Below, piece by piece: positions 42,637 through 49,866 of a DNA stretch of 64,000 nucleotides; the stretch's first letter is position 1; the number at the start of each line of letters is the position of its first letter. The stretch lies in NCBI GenBank assembly GCA_910589485.1, contig CAJUSW010000011.1, positions 92,706-156,705 on the forward strand, read 5' to 3'. Position numbers and translations under genes: made by a program. The stretch is from an uncultured Duncaniella sp. (GTDB taxonomy: Bacteria > Bacteroidota > Bacteroidia > Bacteroidales > Muribaculaceae). The notes beneath the pieces are model-generated. The model saw only the letters and a list, made by a program, of their open reading frames with translations, had not been told where the DNA came from and ran no database searches.

Positions 42637-44262
42637 TTAGAAATATAGCTCCTCCCATTTCTCTTTGAGACTTGACGATACCGATACCGAGGGTGTCTGA
42701 TTCTTGTCATTTTTCAGAATAGCGTCGCGGCGTACCCCCTCCGAAACCGACTGAAACAGGTCACCGAATTTCACGGAACCGTTGCTTTGCTGGATTTTTT
42801 TGAGCAGATGGTAAGTGAACATGCCGTGACCCTTTTCGTCATATCCCATCGCGGTCTCATCCTCCGAGGTGGCTGATAGCACGATGACATTTCCCGAGAC
42901 TGTCTCTTTCTTGGGCTTGCGGGCTACAGCACGTGCTGCTATAAGACCGGAGTTGTCGCGGTTAAGACCGGAGAAACACGCATCGAGAATCACCACCACA
43001 CTTTCAGCCGGCATTTTCCCAAAATTTTTATATATGTCGGATAACTTGAAGCATGTGGAAGGCACTGTGACAAGCCCGTCGGAGGGAACGATGAATGCCG
43101 ACTGGTCTTCCTCGCTTGGTGTTCCATGACCGGCGTAGTAGAACACAAATTTCGACTTGCCGCTGGTGGCGTTTGCAAGATTCTCCATTTTTTTTAATGC
43201 ACGCATCATGGAGGTATAAGAGGCATTGGTGTAAATAAACACCTGGTCATGAGGCACACCCAAAGCATCGATACAATAGTTACGGAATGTTTTGCCGTCA
43301 TTCTCGGCGAAATTCACTGTAGGTAGCTCGTCATAGGTCTCGTTGGCTATGATGAAGCAGAATGTCGATTCGTTAATCTTTTTGGCCTTTGGGATATTGG
43401 TGTCAATATCCGAGAGTTTACGCTTAGGTTGCTCGGGTATAGCCTGTGCTGTCAGCTCCTCGGGTTTGTTGTCGGGTGTCAGCTGTATCCCAGAGGGCGA
43501 AGTCTCGTCATTTCCACTTATGCCCAATCCTTTTGACAATTTGGATAATAATCTGTCATTCCCTTTTGAGGCTTTCTCCTTTTCCTTCTTCTGCTTCTTC
43601 TCCTCCTTAGCTGCAAGGGCGAGCATCTCCTTTTGTTCTTTTTCCAGTCTCCTGAGGCGCTCCTGTTCAGCCTTCTGACGAGCCAGTTCTTCTTTCTGTT
43701 GTGCGATTATCTTGTTGAGTTCGTCATTACGTCGTTTCTGAGCCTCTATCTCGTCACGTTTCGCTTTATTATTCCTTTGGGCAAGCAACTCTCGCTCCTT
43801 GATTGGCTCAGCATCGGAATCGCTGTTGTAAAGGCGCGAGGTATAGGCCTGAATCAAAGCAGTGTTAAAGTTTTCGGGTCCGTAGAAAGCGATGTTGTTG
43901 TTCTTACGGAACGCGTTGGAGCGCACGGTGGTAAGAGTGGACGGAAGAGTCACCCTTCTTAACTGACGGAACTCATTGAAACAGAATTTCGCAATCTCCT
44001 CCACTCCCTCCTCAATGATGATCTCCGAGGCCATGTAGTTGTTGCCGTTGATGAAACAGTTGATTTTCCTGACAGGCACGCCATTGATGGAACCGGGTAT
44101 CACAACCTGATCGGCATCATTGTCAAATGATGTAATGGTTATGAATCCCTTGTCCTCATTGCACTTGAATGTCACATCGTGATACACATATTTAAAGCTG
44201 CGTGCATGTGTGCTTCCTATGGCTAAGGCCATAAATATTATAAGTGATATGATTTTTCTCAT
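42637..44262 (-). CDS. Exported caspase-fold (metacaspase-like) protease with LRR-like N-terminus and coiled coil
   Basis: 541 residues from ATG 44262 (MRKIISLIIFMALAIGSTHA signal). Residues about 25-130 match the BspA-type LRR_5 pattern (VVIPGSINGVPVRKINCF, IIIEEGVEEIAKFCFNEFRQLRRVTLPSTLTTVRSNAF). Residues 155-235 are a Lys/Glu/Gln-rich coiled coil. The C14-type domain (about 298-490) has the dyad His379 in FYYAGHG and Cys429 in ILDACFSG, followed by VLSATSEDETAMGYDEKGHGMFTYHLL. It starts 6 bp after the DUF4384-like gene. Caspase-fold proteins are often cytosolic; a signal peptide places this one in the envelope. Confidence 0.85.
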   Translation of the reverse strand: MRKIISLIIFMALAIGSTHARSFKYVYHDVTFKCNEDKGFITITSFDNDADQVVIPGSINGVPVRKINCFINGNNYMASEIIIEEGVEEIAKFCFNEFRQLRRVTLPSTLTTVRSNAFRKNNNIAFYGPENFNTALIQAYTSRLYNSDSDAEPIKERELLAQRNNKAKRDEIEAQKRRNDELNKIIAQQKEELARQKAEQERLRRLEKEQKEMLALAAKEEKKQKKEKEKASKGNDRLLSKLSKGLGISGNDETSPSGIQLTPDNKPEELTAQAIPEQPKRKLSDIDTNIPKAKKINESTFCFIIANETYDELPTVNFAENDGKTFRNYCIDALGVPHDQVFIYTNASYTSMMRALKKMENLANATSGKSKFVFYYAGHGTPSEEDQSAFIVPSDGLVTVPSTCFKLSDIYKNFGKMPAESVVVILDACFSGLNRDNSGLIAARAVARKPKKETVSGNVIVLSATSEDETAMGYDEKGHGMFTYHLLKKIQQSNGSVKFGDLFQSVSEGVRRDAILKNDKNQTPSVSVSSSLKEKWEELYF

Positions 44263-44267
44263 GGCAA

Positions 44268-45143
44268 TTATTTTTTTATTCTTACCGTGAAAGTGTGTAC
44301 ATTCATATTCTTGTCGTGCTTGCGGTTGTGTATGAGCCACTTGTTAAAGTCCTTGTAGGGGATGGTGGGCACATCAAGATAACGGTTACCGGAGATGGGC
44401 GATGCGAACCGGTTTGGCGAGAATACCACATAGAGGGTGTTGTATTCCACATCATTTTCAGTACACATCATCACATAGCTCTCTACGTCCTCGGCCTCGC
44501 TCTTGTCGCAGGTCTTGTCGGAAAAGAATATGTAGGGTTTGCCACGTTTTATCAGATAGCAGGATTCGCCGGAAGTCTCGTAAGGAAGAAGCGTGCTCAC
44601 GTCTGTGGTGTTCTCGTCAAGAAGAAATACTGCTAGATGCCCGTTTTCAGGTGATTTAAAGTAGAGGAATATATCGTCGTTATGGGAGAACTCAATGCTC
44701 TCATACTTTGGGTCAGGTTGATTTTTCAGTACCCTGATGTCAAGGTCGATGGCTGCGCTCTCTATTTCGCGAGCCTCCCCATTTACTTTTACCCTCACCA
44801 CAAGCATGCCTTGCTCATAGGTTATGTCATATTCCGGTTCGTTGATGGTGCGTATCCACTCGCCCTTAACCTCGCTACCTCCGATGGAGTAGAAGTCGGT
44901 ATGTGACTCGGTTTCGGCATTCCTGACCACTGTGGTGGAGTTTTGCGATACGAGTGTGCCGAACTTATTGGCTATGGCTGCTGTCATGGCTCGTTCGAGA
45001 GCCACTTTCCGAGCTTCGGCCGGCGACATGTTCTCCGGAGCCCTGAAAGTGTATTCACCCTCAACTTTTTTGATTTTCTGGGCAGAAATTAGGCTGAAGG
45101 TGAACAGTAGCGCGAGACTGAGCGCTATCCTGCGAGGTGTCAT
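44268..45143 (-). CDS. DUF4384-like exported protein
   Basis: 291 residues, signal MTPRRIALSLALLFTFSLISAQ. N-terminal half (24-140) has the YTFRAPENMSPAEARKVALERAMTAAIANKFGTLV pattern of LPP20/FlgT-type domains. The C-terminal half (about 155-280) resembles DUF4384: IEFSHNDDIFLYFKSPENGHLAVFLLDENTTDVSTLLPY, then GKPYIFFSDKTCDKSEAEDVESYVMM and NTLYVVFSPN. DUF4384 domains often sit beside caspase-fold proteins. Start and upstream stop share one base (TAATG). Confidence 0.7.
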   Translation of the reverse strand: MTPRRIALSLALLFTFSLISAQKIKKVEGEYTFRAPENMSPAEARKVALERAMTAAIANKFGTLVSQNSTTVVRNAETESHTDFYSIGGSEVKGEWIRTINEPEYDITYEQGMLVVRVKVNGEAREIESAAIDLDIRVLKNQPDPKYESIEFSHNDDIFLYFKSPENGHLAVFLLDENTTDVSTLLPYETSGESCYLIKRGKPYIFFSDKTCDKSEAEDVESYVMMCTENDVEYNTLYVVFSPNRFASPISGNRYLDVPTIPYKDFNKWLIHNRKHDKNMNVHTFTVRIKK

Positions 45144-45814
45144 TACTTGCCGAGAAGTTTATCAAGACTATCTTTAAGGGTTGCCGACTCGTCCTTCAAG
45201 TTTTCGATGATGGTTTTCTTGGCTGCACGTTTCGCCATGTCGCTGTTGTAGGCGATCATGATGCGTACCTCTTTCTTCTTTCCGGGAACTATACGGTAGA
45301 TTTCAATTACATCTATAACGCGTCCGATGTTTTGCGATATTAGTTGCTTTGAGGCATACACGGTCTTGACAAAACTGTTGATTTCATCCTCGGAAATCTG
45401 TTCGTTGGCTCCTTCCGATGTAATCAGGGCAGCAACCTCCGATTGTATTTTCTCAGCGATGTTTTGTTTGGCAAGGGTTGTGGCCTGAATCTTTGCGGCA
45501 TCGTAATTGTTGCTCACACTCATGGCCTCCCCCATTATGTATTTGGGAAACATATCCTCGTCATACTCCATCTGCATCATGTAGGAGCGATCAAGTTGCT
45601 TCTCAATGGGGAGAGCGCCAGGGGCTGCGAGCCATCCCTCCTTGACAAGTTTTTTGGCTTCTTTCTTTGCACTTTTCGAGGCTTTCTCGTTTAGCTCCGA
45701 TTTTGACATCTTGCGGATGATTTCACGCTCCTGACGTATGTCCTCATACGATTGAGCACAGACTGTCATGCCACACATAATGGCTGCAAACATTGCAAGA
45801 AATAATTTTTTCAT
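45143..45814 (-). CDS. Exported LPP20-like alpha/beta protein
   Basis: 223 residues, signal MKKLFLAMFAAIMCGMTVCAQ. A basic helical segment (IRQEREIIRKMSKSELNEKASKSAKKEAKKLVKEGWLAAPGALP) is followed by an LPP20-like domain: EAMSVSNNYDAAKIQATTLAKQNIAEKIQSEVAALI, NSFVKTVYASKQLISQNIGRVIDVIEIYRIVPGKKKEVRIMIAYNSDMAKRA. The GWLAxPGALPIExQLDRSYxMQxE stretch recurs in Bacteroidota homologues. First gene of the caspase locus, translationally linked to the DUF4384-like gene. Function unknown. Confidence 0.65.
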   Translation of the reverse strand: MKKLFLAMFAAIMCGMTVCAQSYEDIRQEREIIRKMSKSELNEKASKSAKKEAKKLVKEGWLAAPGALPIEKQLDRSYMMQMEYDEDMFPKYIMGEAMSVSNNYDAAKIQATTLAKQNIAEKIQSEVAALITSEGANEQISEDEINSFVKTVYASKQLISQNIGRVIDVIEIYRIVPGKKKEVRIMIAYNSDMAKRAAKKTIIENLKDESATLKDSLDKLLGK

Positions 45815-45845
45815 GAATCTTTGTTTTTATGGTTTATGAATGATT

Positions 45846-45951
45846 ATCGCATAAAAACAAAAAGCGTGAGAATTCTTTATGTTGTTCATCCCACACTACG
45901 AGGCTCTGGACTGCCCATTGGAGTTGAATGAACAACGCAGAGGCCTCACGC
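45846..45951 (-). promoter_or_regulatory. Terminator-like hairpin in the leader of the caspase locus
   Basis: Reading leftward: GCGTGAG (complement of 45945-45951) and GTTGTTCAT (45928-45936) pair with ATGAACAAC (45881-45889) and CTCACGC (45864-45870), and the stem is followed by TTTTTGTTTTTATG (45850-45863). It ends about 30 bp before the first start codon, so it could attenuate the operon. Its loop and one arm belong to the larger palindrome at 45893-46075. Confidence 0.5.
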
Positions 45952-46077
45952 AAATATGTCACACATGCCATCGCAACGCTCGCACGCTACGAAAGAACGA
46001 GATATACATATCCGCAGGCATCTACTGTTGTTACACCTTGACTCCAATTGAGAAATTTTCCAGATTTCGTAGTGTCA
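45893..46077. repeat. Long imperfect palindrome (two inverted copies of a ~75-bp unit)
   Basis: Colinear inverted matches: ACACTACG (45893-45900) / CGTAGTGT (46068-46075); TCTGGA (45905-45910) / TCCAGA (46059-46064); ATTGGAGT (45917-45924) / ACTCCAAT (46041-46048); AACAAC (45931-45936) / GTTGTT (46027-46032); a weaker match follows around GCCT and ATATGT. Centres agree within a few bases, so this is one diverged head-to-head repeat. No gene lies in 45815-46417; the rest of that gap holds terminator hairpins. Confidence 0.65.
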
Positions 46078-46113
46078 GGTAAATAACGCCGAGTAAACGC
46101 TTTTTGTAAAAAT

Positions 46114-46131
46114 GCCGGACCGCTGTCCGGC
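46114..46131 (-). terminator. Terminator-like hairpin, minus strand
   Basis: GCCGGAC (46114-46120) and GTCCGGC (46125-46131) form a 7-bp GC-rich stem with a 4-nt loop; reading leftward it is followed by ATTTTTACAAAAAG. It could stop read-through from the leu operon before the caspase locus. Confidence 0.55.
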
Positions 46132-46308
46132 TGTCTGCCGACCCTCCCGCATTACCCACGACCGGGCCTCTGCAAAATGATCTGCGTCGCTAAGTTATAA
46201 ACTTTTTTTGTTCAAAGCAATTTTTTTTTAAAAATTTTCGCTTATGTGTGAAAATAATGTGAATCTCATCGGATTGATGTGATACTGAGTGCGTCCATAT
46301 TTAATAAT

Positions 46309-46352
46309 GGGCCGTAGGACACTGTTGCTTTTGGCGTGGTGTCCTGCGGCCC
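46309..46352 (-). terminator. Terminator of the leucine operon
   Basis: GGGCCGTAGGACAC (46309-46322) pairs with GTGTCCTGCGGCCC (46339-46352) with one wobble; reading leftward it is followed by ATTATTAAAT. It lies 66 bp after the leuB stop. Confidence 0.65.
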
Positions 46353-46417
46353 GAGGTGATTCTGGATGTGTTAGTTCTAAGAAGTGCTTTTCAGCATTGT
46401 GGGTTTTGAATGGGCGC

Positions 46418-47479
46418 TCACGCCTTGCGGATGTAGTCGACGATCCATTCGCCCACCTCGCGGGTGCCGTAGACGGCTCCGCCGGGCACCTGTATCTCGG
46501 GGGTGCGAACATTGGCGTCGAGCGATGCGTTCACGGCCTTGCGTATAAGGGCGCCCTCCTCCATGAGATCGAAGTACTCGAAGAGCATGGCTGCCGAGAG
46601 TATCTGGGCGAGAGGGTTGGCGATGTTCTTCCCCTGGGCCTGGGGCCATGAGCCGTGGATTGGCTCGAACACCGGGGTTTTCTCGCCGGTCGAGGCCGAG
46701 GGGAGCAGTCCCATCGAGCCGGTGATGACGGAGCCTTCGTCGGTGAGGATGTCGCCGAAAGTGTTCTCGGTCACCATTACGTCAAAGAAGCGGGGATCCT
46801 GGATCATGCGCATGGCTGCGTTGTCGACATACATGTAGTCGGTCTCCACATCGGGATACTCGGGTGCAATCTCCTGGGCCACCTTGCGCCACAGGCGTGA
46901 CGAGGCGAGCACGTTGGCCTTGTCGACCACGGTGAGGTGTTTGCGACGACGGCGGGCGTAGCTGTAGGCCACGCGGAGTATGCGCTCCACCTCGGTGCGG
47001 GTGTAGGCGTTGGTGTCATAGGCGCGGTCGTCCCCTTCGAGCTTCTCTCCGAAGTACATGCCGCCGGTGAGCTCGCGGATGCACACGAAGTCGGCACCCT
47101 CCACCAACTCCCTGCGGAGCGGTGACATGTGCACGAGGCAGTCGAATGTCTCCACGGGGCGGATGTTGGCAAAGAGGCCAAGTTTCTTTCTCATGGCCAG
47201 CAGTCCCTGCTCGGGGCGCACCTTGGCGGCGGGATTGTTGTCGAACTTCGGATCGCCTACGGCCGAGAAGAGCACTGCATCGGCCCACAGGCATGTCTGG
47301 TAAGTGTCCTCGGGGAAAGGATCGCCCACTTTGTCGATGGCGTCGGCTCCGCACAGGGCGTAGCGGTATTCCACCTTGTGGCCGAATTTCTCACATATCG
47401 CTGTCGTCACGTCCACTCCCTGGGCCGAGATCTCGGGGCCTATGCCATCGCCGGGGAGTACTGCTATTTTCAGGTTCAT
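46418..47479 (-). CDS. leuB: 3-isopropylmalate dehydrogenase
   Basis: 353 residues, full length. It oxidises and decarboxylates 3-isopropylmalate with NAD. Motifs: IAVLPGDGIGPEISAQGVDVT, LLAMRKKLGLFANIRPV, ELTGGMYFGE, the TVVDKANVLASSRLW Lys region, DYMYVDNAAMRMIQDPRFFDVMVTENTFGDILTDEGSVITGSMGLLPSAS (metal Asp residues) and EPIHGSWPQAQGKNIANPLAQILS for NAD binding. Last gene of the operon, 214 bp after the second synthase; that gap holds a small inverted-repeat element. Confidence 0.97.
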   Translation of the reverse strand: MNLKIAVLPGDGIGPEISAQGVDVTTAICEKFGHKVEYRYALCGADAIDKVGDPFPEDTYQTCLWADAVLFSAVGDPKFDNNPAAKVRPEQGLLAMRKKLGLFANIRPVETFDCLVHMSPLRRELVEGADFVCIRELTGGMYFGEKLEGDDRAYDTNAYTRTEVERILRVAYSYARRRRKHLTVVDKANVLASSRLWRKVAQEIAPEYPDVETDYMYVDNAAMRMIQDPRFFDVMVTENTFGDILTDEGSVITGSMGLLPSASTGEKTPVFEPIHGSWPQAQGKNIANPLAQILSAAMLFEYFDLMEEGALIRKAVNASLDANVRTPEIQVPGGAVYGTREVGEWIVDYIRKA

Positions 47480-47560
47480 ATATCTTCAGTATATTGTTTT
47501 TGATTTCGTTACGTAAGTCGTAAAAATTAATGCACATATAAATCGCAGTTATTTTTGCGG

Positions 47561-47622
47561 TATTTTGGCTGCGGAATGAAGGAGCATAGCGAGCTATGCG
47601 ACTGAGTGACAAAGCCAAAATA
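47561..47622. repeat. REP-like inverted-repeat element inside the leu operon
   Basis: TATTTTGGCT (47561-47570) and AGCCAAAATA (47613-47622) enclose a second hairpin GCATAGC (47584-47590) / GCTATGC (47593-47599). The nested structure fills the gap between the second synthase and leuB (47480-47693), which otherwise contains no gene. Its layout recalls dispersed extragenic palindromes; that it recurs elsewhere in the genome is inference. Confidence 0.55.
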
Positions 47623-47693
47623 GCCAAAAAGAACAAGATTTATTGGGCAAGCTCTTTAAGATTTACATATAGCGTTTAATTTTTAAGACTTAC

Positions 47694-49220
47694 TTACATA
47701 TCTATGAGGTTGAGCATCTTCACGGTGGCCTGGATCGCCGCCTCGGTCTGGTCGGGGTCGAGTCCGCGGGTCTTTATCACGGTGCCCTGATAGTTCCATG
47801 TGATGGTGGTGTGGACCAGGGCGTCGGTGCGTCCGCCGGGCGGGATGTTCACCGTGTAGTTGGTGAGAGTGGGGAAGGGGCGTTTCAACCGCGCGGTGTA
47901 GATGTGGCGCACGGCTTTCATGAAGGCGTCAAACTGTCCGTCGCCCGCCGCCGAGTCCTGATACTCCTCGCCGTCCACCATGAGCTTGACGGTGGCCGAG
48001 GGCCTGAGGCCGCGTGTGAGGTTGAGAGCATAGTTGACCACGCTCACCCTCGACGGGATGGTGGAGTGCTTGAGCACGTCGGCCACGATGAACGGCAGAT
48101 CGCTCTGGGTCACTATCTCCTTCTTATCCCCGAGCAGGGTGATACGGGCAGTGACCTTGCGCACATCCTCCTCGCTCAGTTCTATGCCCAGAGCCTGGAG
48201 GTTCTTGCGTATATTGGCCTTGCCCGATGTCTTGCCGAGGGCATACTCGCGCTCGCGTCCGAATCGCTCGGGCAGGAGGTCGTTGTAGTAGAGGTTGTGC
48301 TTGTTGTCGCCGTCGGCATGCACTCCAGCGCATTGGGTGAAGACGCTCTCTCCGATTATGGGCTTGTTGGGGGGCACCATGATGCCCGAGAATGATTCCA
48401 CAATGTGGCTCACCTTGTTGATCTTGCTCTCGTCGATGCCGGTCGAGCCGTGGAGCTGGTCATGTATCACGGTGATGGCGCTCGATAGGGTAGCGTTGCC
48501 GGCGCGTTCGCCCAGACCGTTGATGGTGCAGTGCACGCCCCGCGCCCCGCCTTTCACGGCCGCGAACACGTTGGCCGTGGCCAGGTCGTAATCGTTGTGG
48601 GCGTGGAAGTCGAAATGGAGGAGAGGGTAGCGCTTCACCATGTTGTGGACATACGACAAGGTGTCGTAGGGGTTGAGCACACCGAGCGTGTCGGGGAGCA
48701 TGAACCGTTTTATAGGGAGCTCCTTGAGGCTCTCCATCATGGCGAATACATATTCGCGCGAATGTTTCATGCCGTTGCTCCAGTCCTCGAGATACAGGTT
48801 GACCGCCAGTCCGGCCCCGGTGGCGCGTGCCACCTCGTCGGCTATGCGGGCGAAATGCTCCTCGGGTGTTTGCCCGAGCTGCAGCCGGCAATGCTTCTCC
48901 GAGCCTTTGGCCAGGAGGTTGATCACCTTTCCGCCGGCCTCCCTGACCCAGTCGACCGAGGCCCCGCCGTCCAGAAATCCCAGGACTTCGATGGCTTCGA
49001 GCCGTCCTATGCCCTGGGCCCAGGCGCAGATGCGTTTCACGGTCTCATGCTCGCCGGCCGACACGCGCGCCGAGGCAACCTCGATGCGCGGCACGTGCAG
49101 GTCGTTGAGCAGAAGGCGCGTGATGGCCATCTTCTCGGCTGTGGAGAATGATACCCCCGATGTCTGCTCGCCGTCGCGCAGGGTGGTATCCATTATTTCG
49201 ACTGTCATGCCTTGAGTCAC
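47694..49220 (-). CDS. Second alpha-isopropylmalate / citramalate synthase-type enzyme
   Basis: 508 residues. HMGL-like TIM barrel with IEIMDTTLRDGEQTSGVSFS-type start, FDFHAHNDYDLATANVFAAVKGGARGVHCTINGLGERAGN, then a linker and a LeuA dimer-type regulatory domain (about 385-508, SVVNYALNLTRGLRPSATVKLMVDGEEYQDSAAGDGQFDAFMKAV). It condenses acetyl-CoA with a 2-oxo acid. Divergence from the first-gene LeuA suggests a citramalate-like or alternative 2-oxoacid substrate, but this cannot be settled from sequence alone. The start is GTG 49220 in a GTGA overlap with leuD; ATG 49208 is the alternative. Confidence 0.85.
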   Translation of the reverse strand: MTQGMTVEIMDTTLRDGEQTSGVSFSTAEKMAITRLLLNDLHVPRIEVASARVSAGEHETVKRICAWAQGIGRLEAIEVLGFLDGGASVDWVREAGGKVINLLAKGSEKHCRLQLGQTPEEHFARIADEVARATGAGLAVNLYLEDWSNGMKHSREYVFAMMESLKELPIKRFMLPDTLGVLNPYDTLSYVHNMVKRYPLLHFDFHAHNDYDLATANVFAAVKGGARGVHCTINGLGERAGNATLSSAITVIHDQLHGSTGIDESKINKVSHIVESFSGIMVPPNKPIIGESVFTQCAGVHADGDNKHNLYYNDLLPERFGREREYALGKTSGKANIRKNLQALGIELSEEDVRKVTARITLLGDKKEIVTQSDLPFIVADVLKHSTIPSRVSVVNYALNLTRGLRPSATVKLMVDGEEYQDSAAGDGQFDAFMKAVRHIYTARLKRPFPTLTNYTVNIPPGGRTDALVHTTITWNYQGTVIKTRGLDPDQTEAAIQATVKMLNLIDM

Positions 49221-49807
49221 TTGCGGTTGGCTTCAAATTGCTCGATGTCGTCTTTTTTGGAGAGTAGATACTCCACGTCGTCCAGCCCCTCGCTGAGACA
49301 TTGTTTCTTGTAAGGGTTGATGTCGAATGTCTCGGTGCTTCCGGTGGCGAGGTTTGTGATGGTCTGGGTGGGGAGGTCGACCTTTACCTCGGTCTTGGGA
49401 TCGGCCGAAATGGAGGCGAACAGTTCGGCGAGGAACCCCTCGCTCACGGTGACGGGGAGCACGAAGCAATTCAGTTCGTTCTGCTTGTGGATATCGGCGA
49501 AGAAGCTCGACACCACCACACGGAAACCGTAGTCGTGGATGGCCCAGGCGGCATGTTCGCGCGATGAGCCCGAACCGAAGTTCTTGCCCGCTACCAGCAC
49601 GCATCCCGAGTAGGTGGGATCGTTGAGCACGAACGAGTCGATGGGGTTGCCCTCTTTGTCATAGCGCCAGTCGCGAAACAGATTGTCGCCGAATCCTTCG
49701 CGCGATGTTGCCTTGAGGAAGCGAGCGGGGATGATCTGGTCAGTATCCACGTTCTCCATAGGCAGGGGAACGCAGGTTGATATTATGGTAGAGAATTTTT
49801 CTTTCAT
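49217..49807 (-). CDS. leuD: 3-isopropylmalate dehydratase small subunit
   Basis: 196 residues. Aconitase swivel domain: PMENVDTDQIIPARFLKATSREGFGDNLF, then VLVAGKNFGSGSSREHAAWAIHDYGFRVVVSSFFADIHKQNELNCFVLPV with the substrate-binding GSGSSREHA loop. Works with LeuC to isomerise 2- to 3-isopropylmalate. Preceded by a short tandem-repeat tract separating it from leuC. Confidence 0.97.
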   Translation of the reverse strand: MKEKFSTIISTCVPLPMENVDTDQIIPARFLKATSREGFGDNLFRDWRYDKEGNPIDSFVLNDPTYSGCVLVAGKNFGSGSSREHAAWAIHDYGFRVVVSSFFADIHKQNELNCFVLPVTVSEGFLAELFASISADPKTEVKVDLPTQTITNLATGSTETFDINPYKKQCLSEGLDDVEYLLSKKDDIEQFEANRK

Positions 49808-49817
49808 GAGATGCCTG

Positions 49818-49865
49818 ATAAACTTATAAACCTATAAACCTATAAACCCATAAACTTATAAACCC
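49818..49865. repeat. Tandem ATAAAC(C/T)T-type repeat tract
   Basis: Five to six head-to-tail units of about 8-10 bp, each containing ATAAAC (ATAAACTT, ATAAACCT, ATAAACCT, ATAAACCC, ATAAACTT, ATAAACCC), fill the leuC-leuD gap almost completely. A similar tract occurs at 54526-54580. Confidence 0.75.
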
Positions 49866-49866
49866 C

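Noticed and set aside
45815..46417. tRNA or small structured RNA gene in the large gap
   Set aside because: No acceptor stem with CCA, no T-loop GTTCRA and no conserved RNA pattern; the structure is explained by an inverted duplication and terminators.
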